A stretch of DNA of 64,000 bases from Coffea arabica (GCF_036785885.1 NC_092322.1:17010466-17074465); one strand, 5' to 3'; counted from the stretch's first letter, positions 1 to 13,630 are shown. The notes: generated by a model not told the origin, from the letters alone. A program made the numbers and translations.

Positions 1-1500
1 TTTTCACATTCCAAATACTACAGTAAATGTGTATTTCCAAAGCAACTCCAAAAAACTATATCTAAACATTATATCAAAAACAACTGCATATGTATATTTC
101 AATTATGTATATTATATATATTATATTAATATAAATTGAAATATACTAATTAAAAATTATATATTATATATTATAAAAATATTTATATACATTAATATCA
201 TACATAATGTAATATAATATACATAATATAATAAATAATATGTAATATTGTATACATAAATGTATAAATATTTATACATAATATATTGTGTACATTATAT
301 TATAATATATACATTATTAATGTATAATATTATTATGTACATTATTGTGTATAATAATGTATAATATATAATATACTTAATTTGTAATAATGAATAAATG
401 TATATTATGTATATTATATTATATATATACAATATTGTGTATATTATACAAATTGAAAATTATATACTATATATTTATGAATTATATATTATATAAAGAT
501 TTATATAATGAAATATACAATAAATATTACAAATTGAAATATTATATAAAAACCATATTTATAATATTATAATGTTTAAAATTAATATTAATGTATATTA
601 TATATATCAAATATTTATTTATTTATTTATACATATTATAAATATTTTATTTTATTTTAAAAATATTTTTATATAAATATTATATATTATATAAATTATA
701 TATAATATAATATATTATATATATTGTATATATTATACATTTATATAAATGTGCATTTATACATAATATATATTTATAATATACATTTATATTATGTATT
801 ATATATAATATAATATATTTATACATTTATATTAATATACATAATATTAATTTTACATTTATGCATAATATTAATACATTTATACATTTATATTCATTGT
901 ATTAATACATTTATACATAATATTAATATATATTTATAATTTATACATTTATAATAATATACACTTATACATTCATAAATATATTTATATTATGAATTAT
1001 ATATAATATAATACATTTATAATGCATTTATATATTTTTATATAAATATATAAATATATTTATTTATAAATATTTATAAATGTATTATAAATGCATATTT
1101 TTATAAAAATATAAAAATTATAATTTATACATTTATACATTTATATAATATTCATTTATAATTTATACATTTACAATAATATACATTTATAAATATATTT
1201 ATATTATGTATTATATGTAATATAATACATTTATATATTTTTATATAAATATATTTATTTATAAATGTATTATAAATGCATAATTGTATATAAATATAAA
1301 AATATAAAAATTATAAATTATAAAAATACTCAAAAATATGTTTTAAAAATACCTCTAAAAATAATCCAAAAAACATCTACAGTAAAAGTTTTTCATATAG
1401 TTTTTGAAAAAAAACCTCAAAAACAACTATTCCAAACGGACTTGTATTTTAAAAACCAAATGCTAAAGTGCTGTTTTTGAAAAACAACTCCAAAAATAGC
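1..1500. repeat. AT-rich low-complexity block
   Basis: The first 1.5 kb is almost entirely A and T, with endlessly varied short words such as ATTTATACAT and TATAATAT rather than one clean repeat period. The outer margins (about 1-80 and 1330-1500) return to mixed sequence and both carry AACTCCAAAAA-type motifs, so the block could be the inside of one degenerate element whose ends share those motifs. The short open frames here are by-products of base composition. No gene is supported. Confidence 0.8.
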
Positions 1501-2900
1501 TAAATTATCTTTTCCTTTTTAGTTTCTGCCATTAATTTTTCCTCCTCCTTGAATCCATTCTTTCACCCCACCAACTTCTTCCAATTACCACGTCAAATGG
1601 AACAGTTAGGCAATCATATAAGTTTGCACTGTTCAACAGGTGGAAGACTTGGTACCTTAATCAGATGCTGTACCAGCATTTGGAAGAACATGATGGGGTG
1701 AATGAATGGATAGAAGGAGGAAAATTTGAAAGTAGGCCCTTTAAGAGGAGACTCACTGCTCTGCCACCAGAGTCATGTTACCGCTCCTTATAAATGTGTT
1801 GATTGGACCATTTTTGTACCTTGAAACCTCACCTGGAAATCAAGGAAGAAGGTTAAAAGGAAATACAATTAGAAAATAAAATATGGAAGATAAGGATCTC
1901 TAATTAGGAAAGAAACAAAAATTAAGGGTAGCGTAGACATTTTCAATTACTTCGGATAACTTTCTATCCTTCATATGTTAGATATTCTTTTTAATTAGAT
2001 TTCGTGATCTACGAAAATCACCTTGTCATCAAGGTTAAAATTTCAACAAGCAAAGGTTCTGAATCTTAAATTTCATCCTTTCCTTGTTCGAAAAACTTTT
2101 TTAAAAAAAATACTATGCTTCTAATTGGGCTCTCCGTACTCCCATAGCATACAAAAAAAAAAAAAAAAAAAAAAAGGGCAGCTGAATTTTGCCTGCAAGT
2201 TGATGCATTCGCATAGAACCTGACCACAACAAAAGCTACTCAGACATAGAGAGTTCTAATTGTGAAATTTGTCTTTTTTTGGTCAAAATTTGAGTTTTCT
2301 CCCACTTTGTTCCATTCTTGTTTTAGGGACTTACGAATGTTCTTCTAGACTAAGAATTCTTATTCTTCTTCACAATAGTAAACTTGGCTTTCCTCCGTCC
2401 GTGACCATTAGTCCAATTGATCAGACTGCGAAACTCCCTGTCTTTGCCTTTTGTTATCTTTCTTCAGTATTTTATCATAGCCTTAGTTTATTATTCTTAC
2501 TGGTTTTCAAATAACTCAGGCCATATAGGTTGAAATTTCAGAATTTAGAGGTTTTGGTTCTAAATTCCTTTCTTCTTTACTAAAAAAACTAAAAAAAAAA
2601 AAAAATCGGACCATATGCCAACCATTTACGTGGCACATGCTAATTCTTGGTGAACAAATTCAATTGAATCATTGCATTGTCCAACAACAATCTCAACATT
2701 ATTAATAATGAACTATGATTGATGTCATCGCCAACTTAGGCTCTTTGTTTCAAAAATGCTCATTTTGTTTTGATATAGCAAATGACAATATAAGTAAATC
2801 CGTAAGTACTTATGCTGTAGGCATTTGTGTTGATGAGGAATGAAATAATTCTCAAGGTGTCTAACACCTTTGTAAAGTTTCTTGGAGCCATTGCTCTACA
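1501..2900. other. Intergenic, no gene recognised
   Basis: Mixed-composition DNA with homopolymer A runs (2151-2175, 2589-2604). The stretch at about 1560-1830 is less AT-rich and could be an old gene fragment, but all frames are broken and I recognise no domain. The 81-residue open frame at 2269-2514 has no supporting signal. Confidence 0.5.
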
Positions 2901-2908
2901 AGTGTATA

Positions 2909-4044
2909 CAGCCACGGATTTAAGGGGGGGCTGGTGGGGGCTTAAGCCCCCCCCAAGCCGCCGGAAAACCCCCTATATATAGGGGATTCCGGCGGCCATT
3001 GGTTTAGATTTTGGTAATAATACTAACTGGAAGAAATCCCTAGTATGAAAGTCGTAAGGTGAAATTCTAGAGAAGAATTGAAGCGGGGGTTAATTTATAT
3101 GCTAGTATATGATCAGATAGCTTTGGATTTGAGCGAGGACATCAGCATTGGGAATGTCTTTTTATACTTGGCCGAGTGAGAACGAGACAAGAAGGTTCCT
3201 GGCTAAGAGGATGAAGAATTCATGGGCAATATGCCAGCTTGATAACGCGACGTTAAATTAATGGATGGGTGTGGTGCTTTCATTATTTGGGTGCTTCTTA
3301 ACTGGCCTGGTCCCCAAAGTGGACATTGACCTTTTGTATGGAATTTATGGCAATTGAGGTGGTTTCCAGTCTGTGCAGAATTGAGTAGTAATGCTGGATG
3401 GGCAGCCTAAAGTCAAGAAAGTTCCAAATATCCAGCTTTGTTTAGTTTGAGTACGTCAAGTCTTTGCCCACTGCAAATGGAACTTCTCAAAGTCTTTCCC
3501 ATCCTCTCTTTTGGAGACCTTATTACATTTTGTGAATGAATTTGAAGTTTTAACAGTTATTGCTTAGTCTAAGTGGCATGGATCACAATTGGATCAAGAC
3601 TGTATTCTGTACACAAGCTAGACACATAGTACATTGTAATGTTCTTTTCTGTTGTTCAACTTGTCATTATTTTTCTATTCCTGAGTAAACCATCTGTGTT
3701 TACTTTTCCTCTCAAGCAGGTGTTAAGCTTTACAAAGTCGTCATATTTTACCAAACTGAAAAAAAAATGCACTTTTAGTTCTCAAGATTTAAAAGTTAAA
3801 ATAAATTACTATATCTAGTTCTCAACCTTAAAAAAAAAAGAATTGAATTATTTGAGTGCAACAACTACCAATACTTCAAATGTTAATCAATAACAAATTT
3901 TTGGGTATGTATAATTATATGTTTTTATTATTTTTATAATTATTGATTCTAAATTTTACTTATTAAATATATTTATTTCGTCACAAAAAATTTTTTTTAA
4001 TACACTTCAGCCCCCCCAAAAATAAATTTCTGGCTCCGTCCCTG
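2909..4044. mobile_element. Non-autonomous hAT element, Tip100-like ends
   Basis: The right end reads inward as CAGGGACGGAGCCAG, the terminal motif of Tip100-type hAT elements. The left end is a decayed version (CAGCCACGGATTTAAG). Both lead into a G-rich run (GGGGGGGCT). The element is flanked by a perfect 8-bp duplication AGTGTATA (2901-2908 and 4045-4052), the length hAT transposases produce. The 1136-bp interior has no transposase. Part of it (about 3010-3560) is richer in GC than the flanks and may be captured gene sequence, but I recognise no protein. Confidence 0.85.
2957..2996. repeat. Subterminal hairpin inside the hAT element
   Basis: The arms GCCGCCGGAA and TTCCGGCGGC are perfect inverted complements, and they enclose a C-run, TATATATA and a G-run that also pair. 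The result is a near-perfect 40-base palindrome about 50 bp inside the element's left end. Confidence 0.8.
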
Positions 4045-4052
4045 AGTGTATA

Positions 4053-7000
4053 GTTATGATTTTGATCAATATATTTCTATCGTTTCAGAGAAAAGAAAAA
4101 AGAATGAATGGATACAAGGAGGAAATGTACTGAATTGATGACAAGATCTAAAAGTTAACAGTAGTTGATTGGATTGGAGGTCGGTTACAATGATTAATGT
4201 GGTTCATATACAGATTCTAAAATTGATTAATGTGCTTAGAATTTCGGTGGGACAATGAAAGATATTATTGTAGAAATGCCATAAAGAGACATGTCTACTC
4301 CACGTATCTGTAGCTCAACAAGATGGGCAAGATGGAGGATCGTAAGTGCGAAAGATTTTACGCATGTTATTAAAGTCAGCGTGCCTTTTGAATTGGGCCG
4401 TGGATTCCCCTTAGTTAGTGTGTGCGTGTGTTGTTTGCGGTTACTGAGGGATTAAATTTAAAATTTAAGACCATGTTTTTATGAGAACATAATATATATA
4501 TATATAACTCACACGGACTGCTGGTGCACATGAAGCAAATACTGGTCATTAGTATTTGTTTTATTCATGGGCAAAGTTATTCCTTTATGCAGAAAATTTA
4601 CTTAAATATTTTAAAAAGCCAAAGGTCACCATCCAATTTTGACCCAATGTAAAAAAAAAAAAAAGAAGCTAAAAGGGTATTTATGACCGGTTGTTTAAAA
4701 GAAAAGAACCTTATTTGAGTAAAAGTGTTAAAAAACTATAGAAGATATTATCTACATAAGAGGTGTGGATGTGCCAATAATAATATACAACAAATAGGAT
4801 GAGTTTATTGCTTCGTATTTACAAGATAGATAGGCGCCAATCAGATGAAGATGGTGAAATAAATTAAAGATATTGGCAACAAATGGATTCCCCCCCCCCC
4901 CTCCCAAATGGCATAATATCTAGAATCTATGCAAAGGCTAGCAAAAAGGGATATTCTCTCTGTCTCATTTTATTAGTCTTAATTTCTATTTTGTTATGTC
5001 CCATTTTATTTGTCCTAGTTTTGAAAATGGAAATAAAAAAAGATTAACCTTTCCATTTTACCCATATTTCAATTTCCACAAAGTGCATTAAAGTTGTGTT
5101 TTAAAATTAATTGCTCTAACTATCCATTGTGTAATTCACAAATTTAAAATCAAATAACAAAATTCGAATTTAAATGAAGGGGTGGTCATGGAAAGAGTTA
5201 TTTATCGGTTAGTCAAACAACAAAACTCTGAAACTATGGCCCTGTTTGGAAGGTGAGTTTTTTGAGTGTTTGTATAAAACTTATTAATGTTGAGCACAAA
5301 TATGTAGCCCATTTAAAAAAGAAGAAAAAAAGGGAAGAAAAAACTATGATCAAAGCCAATTTAAGCTTCATTTCTGAGGTCCAATAGTCCAAATCTGTAC
5401 TTCAATATACTATTCCACTTGAGGAAGAATGTAAATTATAATAATGGCTGCAAAACTACTTGTTAATTTTTTTATTGTTTCTATTTCATGTCCGAATTAA
5501 TCAATCTCCAATTCATATTTAGGTATTTTCAATTATCCTTAATCAGAATTGAACTAACCATCCTTAAAATTGAGAGACAAATCCATAATTAATCATATAG
5601 TTTCACAATATCTAATTGACAAAGTAGATAGGGAAAAAAAAGATTGACATAAAAAAAAGCCAAAAAAATAACACAATCGAATAGAAGAAAGTAAAGAAGA
5701 GATGAACTAAACCAAAGACCAAAAAAAAAAAAAAAAAAGAAAAGGAAAAGAATAAGAATTATTACCAAGATCAGTGCAAATCCTTAGCCATGCTTCAATG
5801 GGAGGAATGAAGAAATGTGACATCAAAAATTCAACACAATTAAAGTTTTAGCTCCAGAGCTTCACAACTAAAGTTTGCGAATGAAAATTCAACAAAAAGG
5901 AACAAGAAAATCCAAAATAGGATGGGTCAAAAGGAAAAGGCAAGATAGAGAAAATGAGAAAGACTCTTCTAGTTCTAGTGTCTCTGCCTTTTGAGTTCCC
6001 TGACAATAACTGTTGTGCGAGACAAGCCAGCCAATTCGGCAATAAATTTGTTGATTGAATGTTTTACTCCAAAATCTACTGTTCGTGGGATCAAACAAGA
6101 ACACCATCTATATATAAGTTTTTAAAATTTAATTGGAGTCCACCTGGCTCCGTCCGTGGTCACTTTACCGTCTAATATTTGAAGAATTGGCAAACACTTG
6201 GGTAAACCCGATTTATATAAATTACGTGGTTCAAATTTTGCTACATTATCTTACTAATTCAAGAATTAAAGACGTGGCAAAATTTGTGCTATATGATTTA
6301 TAAGACTGAATCAACCCAAGTTTTTGCTTTTGAAAAAATACATTACAGCCAATAAGAAGCTCTCAGATGCTTATCACCTTATTTGTAATTAGAATGGTTT
6401 GAAATCCAGAGCCTCTCTAATGCCTATAAATAAGATGAGTCTTTAACAGAAACATGTAGAGTTGAAAAAATTCATCTTTCATCTAGTACGCTCTTTTGGG
6501 GTTAAATCTGGGATTAGGTTTAATTAACTAACTTCAAAAGTCTGAAAAAAAAAATCTACTACACTCTTCAACAACCTTAGTTTCTCAGTTTCTTTTTTTT
6601 TTTTTTTTTTCTTGTTTTTAGAGTTAATAACATTTGGCTCCCCTAAACCTATGGGGTGATAACATTTTACCGCCCTATACTTTAAAAATATACATTTTGT
6701 CCCCCAAATGAATTATAGTTTGTAATTTTGGCCAATCCGTTTGCATATTTTTCCCAAGTTATCCCCAAGCTTCCTAGCTCCTCAACAGTCAACTTTTGTA
6801 TTGTTGTGTTTTCCTATTTTGTATTTACCATAATATTTTGTTGTTGCATGCTATGATATTAGATTGTAGTATAAATTAAATAAAAAACTTCTCCAACTGT
6901 CGCCTTATCCTGGCCCTTTTCACTACCCTATTGTTCTTCTATTGTGAACCCTAATTTTTTTTTGACATAATTTTTTAAAAAATATATAACACCAATAACA

Positions 7001-7240
7001 ATCACAATTATTAATCTTGTGAATGTTTAGCCAAAAATAACAACCACAATTATCAATCATTATTTCATTTGATACTATGCAAACTCTAAATCAATATCCA
7101 TAATTTTGTTTATAAATAATATGCAACACGTGACAAATAAAAAGTCAAGCAAATTGATATAATAAAATTATACTTTCACTACAAATACAAAAAATTGCCA
7201 GCAAAAGGGTACATTATTTTATCACAACAAAATACCATTT
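4053..7240. other. Intergenic with decayed MITE ends
   Basis: No gene is recognised. Isolated transposon-end motifs are visible: a degraded Stowaway-like end near 4956 (CTCTGTCTCATTTTATTAG), a GGCCCTGTTTGGAAGG end near 5244, and a GGCTCCGTCCGTG end near 6150 that recalls Tip100 termini. None could be paired with a second end. Poly-A and poly-T runs (5719-5737, 6592-6610) also occur. Confidence 0.45.
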
Positions 7241-7257
7241 TACATACATACATACAT

Positions 7258-7322
<65 letters not shown>
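7241..7322. repeat. Compound microsatellite (TACA)n then (AT)n
   Basis: Five TACA units are followed by about 31 uninterrupted AT dinucleotides. Replication slippage would make this highly variable between individuals. Confidence 0.95.
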
Positions 7323-7325
<3 letters not shown>

Positions 7326-10067
7326 TCCCATAATGCATTATATATGAGGTGAGGGTAAGGTGCAGGTGAATTCCTATTTAAACCAATACTAAATTATACA
7401 TAAATCTACACAAGAAGTTAATTAAACTGCTGTCCAACATCACATCATGTAGTAGCAGAATATTTTGATGAATATATAATACAAAAATGCAACAAGCTAA
7501 AAGTTGACCATTGAGAAAATAGGAAGATTAGGGGTATGTTGGAAAGAAAAAAATATGTACGTGGGTTTGTCAAAATTAAAAGCACAAATATAATTCAAAT
7601 TTCACTTCATGTGACAACTTTGCCATTCCGTACATCAATAACCATTTATTACTTCAACTAAACCCTCCACGCCCCATGACAAACCTTTTTTCCTTTTCCT
7701 ATTCCCAACTACAAAGATTTTCGGTCCTTGATCATCATAACAATAAAGCCGCCATCTATCACTGCCGCAAGCATTACCCTCCATCCCAAATTAAATTATT
7801 GTTAATTTATTACAAATCTTTTATTTTAAGACACTCGTTAAATAATTGAGGCCATTTTCATGAAAAAAATAAAAAATATTGAACTAAAAAGAAATATATA
7901 TTTTTCAGAAAGCTTGGCATGACTAAGAAAATGCCACCCGAATTACTCTCTCTGTTCACAAATATCAGCCTGGGATAGGAGACGGAACTGTGAAATGGTT
8001 CTTTGTGCAATGCAAGTTTAAACAGGCCAAGAAATAAATTAAATGCAAATTTTTTTCAAATGAGTTGAGATTTTAATATCCATTATTATGACTGTTATGT
8101 TTATGTTTCAGTTTCCTTACTTTTCAAAAAAAAAAAAAAAAAAGTTTCCTTACTTTTAACTATTGTGCGCATAGCTTTATCATTCGATATTATAACAGTT
8201 AGAATGATAACAAAGACTGTTTCGTTAAACAAGGAGGCATGGTCATACCAAATATGTTCCTGTAGCATCTAGTGCTCTTTTCTGAGTTTTGATTGCTCTC
8301 TTCTCTAGTTGTCCCAACCCATTTGTTCTCTCTGCTCTCTCTTTATTCTCAACCTTCTTTACATCATTCTTCCTTCGCAGGAGGGAGACTTTGGCCTTAA
8401 GCCCTCTGTTTTTATTTTATGTTTAATAAAATCTTTCGTAGGATTATTTATCCTCATGTTTTACTAGTGAGAGTTTTCTTTTCTTTTAAGCTATCCTAGT
8501 AGGAGTTTTATTTAGTTTTTATTTTTTTCTCTCAAATCTAAGAGTTTTTTCAGACCTATATGTTAGATCTGAAATTTCTTGAATCTTCTCGTCAAATCTC
8601 AGTGTCAATTTTGAACTCGGATTAGCTGGATAGCAAATTTGAGGGAATAGATATGCACAAATATTTATGGAATAGCTCGTGCAATTGGTCAGATCTAATG
8701 ATTTGTAATCCACAGTGTAATCTTTTATATTTTGTAACTCTGTAAAATCTAATGATTTTGTAGATCAGATATATTTATGGCATATTTTATGTACTTTCTA
8801 CCATTAGTGCAACTTTCTTTGTCAAACAAATCATGCTGGACAATTTTTAGCTAATTTATTAATAATATTGACTTATGTTTTGTATAAAAAAAGCATATAG
8901 TAATCTTTTAAAAATTATTTAGTAATCGCCAGCTTTTAAAAAAAAATTATTATTGGCTTTGTTTTTCCATGGACCCATATGAAATGCATGTGAAGCTAAT
9001 GGGGCATAATTCATCGGTACAATATTCTTGGGGGCTCAATTTTGCATTTCTATCAAACTATTTCCACTGTTCAGAAAACTAACAACTAGCAACTAAGATT
9101 GCATCAAGTTAATTTGCTTTCGCTCACTTTTGAATTGTACCTTTCATAGTTGTGAGTTCGTTGGCTGCAGGTTTTCCCCACAATGATGAGAAAAGCCAAC
9201 TTATATGGCCCTAAATTGCAGAATTGACAGCCGCACCAAATAATTGACACCACGAATTGAATAGATCGAGCTAACTTGTTTGGCTTGATCCAGGGCATCA
9301 ATTGTACCCTATGGTTGTACTTACAGTTATAGAGGCTCAAATCCTAAATTGAGGGCCTAAAGTTCAATGCTAATGGCATTGATTCGAAGTTGTGACTCGG
9401 ACGCAAAATTGTGGGTGACAATTGCACAAGGTATTGACTAAGGAAACTCCAAACGATGCTGTTCCCAAAGTTGAAGTCTACATGATAATTTTATGGCAAG
9501 AAACCGTTGTGTTGTATTATGGATGGATATCTATCATTGGTAATCCTAAGGCAAGTCCACCGATTCGAGTTCGAACCTCTTCTCTGGGACATCTGTCCAT
9601 TGTACAAGACTTGCCTAGTACATTTTATCTCTTTGTGTGGTTAGCAGATTATTATACGGAACGAGATTTATCTAATACGCACTCTCGAGTAGCGGCTGCG
9701 GATTCCCTGATCAACAAAACAAAAATTCTAAGGCAGGAGACTGTTGTATCTCACTATGGATGGATATCTGACATATTCTTAGCCTTTCATTTCTCCTATT
9801 GATTGTGAAATTGCATCACAAGAGTTGATGCCAAATGTTTTTAGCCTTCAATTTATCCAATTGATCAATGCATATAAGGTTTTGCAGTTGGGAACTAGCC
9901 ATTTTTCCCCCTAAAGATCCAATGCTTAATTACCATATCTGATTTCCTTCATATCACTCATATCATGGGGATAAGAATTCATATCATGAAGACGAGAATG
10001 TACAGATTTAAAATGGGGAATGAGAATTGATATCATGAAGATACAGTTCTCGATTAGATAAAGACCA
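7323..10067. other. Intergenic downstream of the ADH-like gene
   Basis: No gene is recognised. At 9494-9531 and 9732-9769 a 38-bp segment ending in ATGGATGGATATCT occurs twice in the same direction, about 80 percent identical. Between the copies lies a stretch with an RNA polymerase III B-box-like motif (AGTTCGAACCT, 9568-9578) and an A-rich end (about 9715-9727), which could be a SINE remnant. The 126-codon open frame 9422-9802 runs across this duplication and has no recognisable domain, so I do not call it a gene. Confidence 0.45.
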
Positions 10068-10073
10068 TTTATT
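10068..10073 (-). terminator. Possible poly(A) signal of ADH-like gene
   Basis: On the minus strand an AATAAA hexamer lies 58 bases past the TAG stop of the alcohol dehydrogenase-like gene. The spacing is normal for plants, but the hexamer is expected often by chance in such AT-rich DNA. Confidence 0.4.
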
Positions 10074-10130
10074 ATACTCCTAAAGGAAAAATATTAGGCA
10101 ACATTTCTAGTACTTGTGAATCTACTAGCA

Positions 10131-13100
10131 CTATATTTCATCAAAAACCACACCGTCGGCACTTGCCCTCTCCTTGTCCATCCAAATGACAGTCCGAAGG
10201 CACTTGCCCTCAATAAGCAACTTGAAAGCCTTGTTGATGTCTTCAAGTTTGACCTCATGCGTGACAAACAAGTCCAGCTGAAGTTCCTGGATTTGTGTTC
10301 AAAGATTTGAGCAAAATCAGGGAGAGATGCCATTTTGAATCAAGTGATCAAGAACAACAATGTGGTAAAACTTCCATTGAACCAAGTAAATGGACCGTAC
10401 CTTATCCAGGTAACGCTTTGCAAGAATGGGAATATCAATGTTGGGCTTGAGACCACCATATTGGACTCCGGTAATGGATTTCCCACTATGAGAGTTCACC
10501 AGGGAATTGAGGATCAGCTGTGAGTCGGGCTTGTCCACTCCTAATATAACTGTCTTGCCCCATCCCTGACATTAGATTGTTAGCTGAATCTGATTTAGTA
10601 GCAGAAGAACAGCAAGAACTCCTTTTCTGTTTTATGCCTAAACAAGATCATCTTGAAACAGATGAGCAAGTGCGAATGGAAGTCACTGGATATTTACCCT
10701 AAAGTGTACTGTAAAGTTATTAAATCCTCAAAATATTTAAGTTCTTAGCCTACTACTACTGTATGAATAAGATATGCTTCAGCGGATCAATAAGAGCTTC
10801 AGGAGCGAAGAACCTTTCTGCAGCAAGTAAATGCTTCTTGCCCTAGTGATGGTAAGCCGACACATTCGAAGCAATAATCAGCACCAAGTCCGTCAGTCAT
10901 CTCAAGAATCACCTGATTAGGCCAGAAAAGATCACCAAACCAGTTGTCAATTGGGCTGTAATGAAAAAGTATTAACTTCAAAACCATAACTCTGTGTTTT
11001 CCTAAGTAATAGCTCTGTGGTAAAAATGCATTGCAGTACGAATATCAGATGTATACCTCGCTCGCAGATTTGCCCCCAAGGTCCGTTGGGTTGAGATAAT
11101 GGGTGACGCCAACCTTTTTACCTGAAGAAAAGCAAAATTTGATATTTGAGAAAGAGATTTTATGCTTTTTGTGACTATGAATAAAAAAACGAAGCTATGA
11201 AAACTTTTCCAGTATCTATTGTTACCAATTTCAGCTTTCTCCGGGTTCAAATCCACGCCGATAATTCTTTTAGCACCACGAAGTCTTGCTCCTTTGGCAA
11301 CCTGATGTTTCCAGTTCAAATCAACACTCTGATGCTCTATTACAAATTCGATGCACCATGAAACAATACACGTTGTTACTAAAAGTATTACTATAAGATT
11401 TTACCGATAATCCGATTACTCCCAATCCAAATATAGCTACAGTTGAGCCAGCTTCAACATCAGCTGTTTTCCATGCAGCACCAACTCCTGAAAGAACAGA
11501 ATTGTGTTTTCAAGATTTTTAAGTCATGGCACTAGTAGCAAATCGATCAATTTGATGATGGAACCTACTAATGAGCTACATTATCAATCTGTTCTACAGC
11601 AGAAAACGTTAATTAGGCCTTATTAAGAAATGCAAAATGAATCCAATTGTGCCTTGGAGAATTGAATCGAACGGGCATTACCGGTCGATACTCCACAGCC
11701 AAGCAAGCATGCTCGACTCGCCCGAAGTGCAGGATCTACTTTTGTGACATGAGTGATGTCTACCACAGTGTACTCACTGAAACCTGATGTGTAGCCAAAG
11801 TGGTAAATTGTCTGTCCTTTGGTATCAGAAAACCGGCTAGTCCCATCTCTGATATACGGAGACAGTTCGAATCTCAATTTGGAGCATTGGTTGCTTTTGA
11901 GGGATGTGCAATCAGGACATTCTCCGCAATAGGCCAAAAACGATGGAATGACTGTATCTCCCACTTTCACATCCTCGACTCCCTCTCCTACACTCTCCAC
12001 AACCCTTCATTGAAGGAAACCAAACATGATCAGAGTAGTGTTTGAGCAAAGCTATATGAATTTTGTTAGTGAAGTGGACCATTAGTACTTGTTAGCATGA
12101 ATGGAAAAGCTTACCCAACAGTTTCATGACCAAAAATTCTTGGATAATATCCATGAGGTTCCTTCAAACAAATGAAGAGAGTGTGTGAGCCTGTCAGCTA
12201 AATAAACAATGTACATATGAAAACACACACACACACACATACATATATGCAAAATGATGTCGATGTGTGACAGGATATGAGATTTATACTTTCAGTCTCC
12301 AGAAATGGATGTCACTGAAACATAGGGCAGAGCATAAGACTCGAACGCGAAGTTCATGGGCTTTTGGAGGGGCGACTATGATTTCCTCGATGACTAATGC
12401 CTCCCCTGCTTTCCTTGCAACCGCGGCTGCATGCAGCAAACAAACAAGTAAATACACATCTTGAAGCAGATCATCTTAAACAAACGAGATCATCTTGCAA
12501 TACAGAAACCAAGCATCAAATAATTCAAGATCATCTTACAAACATTCCTTTGCACTTGGAACAGTCAGAAATTCTGCTCAGAGAGGGGGGAAAAAAAAGA
12601 GGGATGACGTTCATCGAAAAAGCCAAAATCTATTGTGAAGGGATGCAAAACCCATATTCTTTTGACTTGCAATCTTTTAATACCATCATAACCTAACAGA
12701 CTCAGAAAATTAATGCAACAGTTGCAAAAGGAAAAAAAATACACTCTTATTTGACAATAGTGAATGTGATAATTGTATCAAATTACAGGGAACCTGAACT
12801 AAGAAACTTTTGAGAGGCTGACAAATGCCAAGGATGATCTACATTGATAAGTGCTGACTTGAAAAGGAATGCACATAAATTTGCACAGAGACAATGCTGT
12901 ACTACCTGAACTGGAGATGGATTGATGCGAAAAATAATTCAGCAATAACAATCCATCATGCATTGCCACTCACTCAACAGAATACAATGACAATAATCTT
13001 TGGTGGGCTTTTTTTTTAGGAAAAAAAATAATAATAAGTTGTCATACAATGAGCAAGGTCTGGAATGTATCCTGGCGGGCAGTATATCCTTTTTTGTTAC

Positions 13101-13187
13101 TTTGCACCTATTCATGAAAGTTCCAGATTTACCTTTGCAATGGATGGGCTTTCCAGCAGTGTTGCTTGATTCTTGATTCTGCGCCAT
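10131..13187 (-). CDS. Zinc-dependent alcohol dehydrogenase-like, 10 exons
   Basis: Ten exons join without a frame break: 13187-13133, 12426-12290, 12161-12115, 12004-11682, 11487-11405, 11301-11226, 11121-11057, 10912-10814, 10565-10401 and 10286-10131. This gives 1206 bp, 401 residues. Every intron is GT-AG; the exon 8 donor (GTTCTT) is weak. It belongs to the medium-chain dehydrogenase family, ADH-like branch, which oxidises alcohols with NAD in the cytosol. Visible residues: catalytic zinc ligands C54, H76 (GHE) and C183 (GCGVSTG); structural zinc cysteines 106, 109, 112 and 120; Rossmann GLGVIG at 208-213; NAD-selecting D232 (GVDLN). Length is only slightly above the usual 380 or so. The residue after C54 is Phe, where related enzymes usually have His or Arg, and it touches the coenzyme phosphate. 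The true substrate cannot be read from sequence. No premature stop is seen, so it is probably functional. Confidence 0.93.
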
Positions 13188-13304
13188 TGCAGTTAATCCT
13201 TCTTCTTCACTCTTCACTAACACAGAAACTGAAACAGACGATGTTTTCGATGGACGCTGAGCTAACAGAACAGAGAAAGTGACTGACCTTACTTGCACTG
13301 AGGG

Positions 13305-13314
13305 TTATTTATAG
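13305..13314 (-). promoter_or_regulatory. TATA box of ADH-like gene
   Basis: The minus strand reads CTATAAATAA about 120 bases upstream of the ATG at 13187. A transcript starting some 30 bases downstream would have a 5' leader of about 90 bases. It is the best TATA match near this start. Confidence 0.65.
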
Positions 13315-13346
13315 AACATAGAGGGAAATAAGGATATGCCAGGGAA

Positions 13347-13459
13347 GGTGACGGGGAGTTCCTAATACAGCGAAGGTGACGGTGACTTCCTATTCCTACA
13401 TAGAGGGTGACGGTGAGTTCCTAATACAGCGAAGGTGACGGTGACTTCCTATTCCTACA
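13347..13459. repeat. Promoter-proximal minisatellite, 59-bp period
   Basis: A 59-bp unit containing GTGACGGTGACTTCCTATTC is present nearly twice (13356-13414 and 13415-13459), with a partial third match near 13588. It sits 30 to 150 bp upstream of the TATA box of the ADH-like gene, so it could alter spacing or number of upstream elements. It includes repeated GGTGACGG words. Confidence 0.8.
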
Positions 13460-13630
13460 AAAAAAAAAAAAAAGAAATAATTGTATTTGACGTAGAAGTG
13501 ACGTGGAACCGAGCGAAATCATGGGAAGATAAAGACGTTATCTGATGATGCATGCATAAGTAACGACGTGGCAGTGACACTAGATATGTGACGGTGACTT
13601 CCTAACATGGAACCGAGCGCATGCTTATTA

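Noticed and set aside
6130..6170. Second Tip100-like hAT element ending at about 6160
   Set aside because: Only one GGCTCCGTCCGTG-like end was found, with no partner terminus and no 8-bp duplication.
9422..9802. 126-codon plus-strand open frame as a gene
   Set aside because: It spans a direct repeat and a SINE-like stretch, has no domain, no splice context and no promoter signal.
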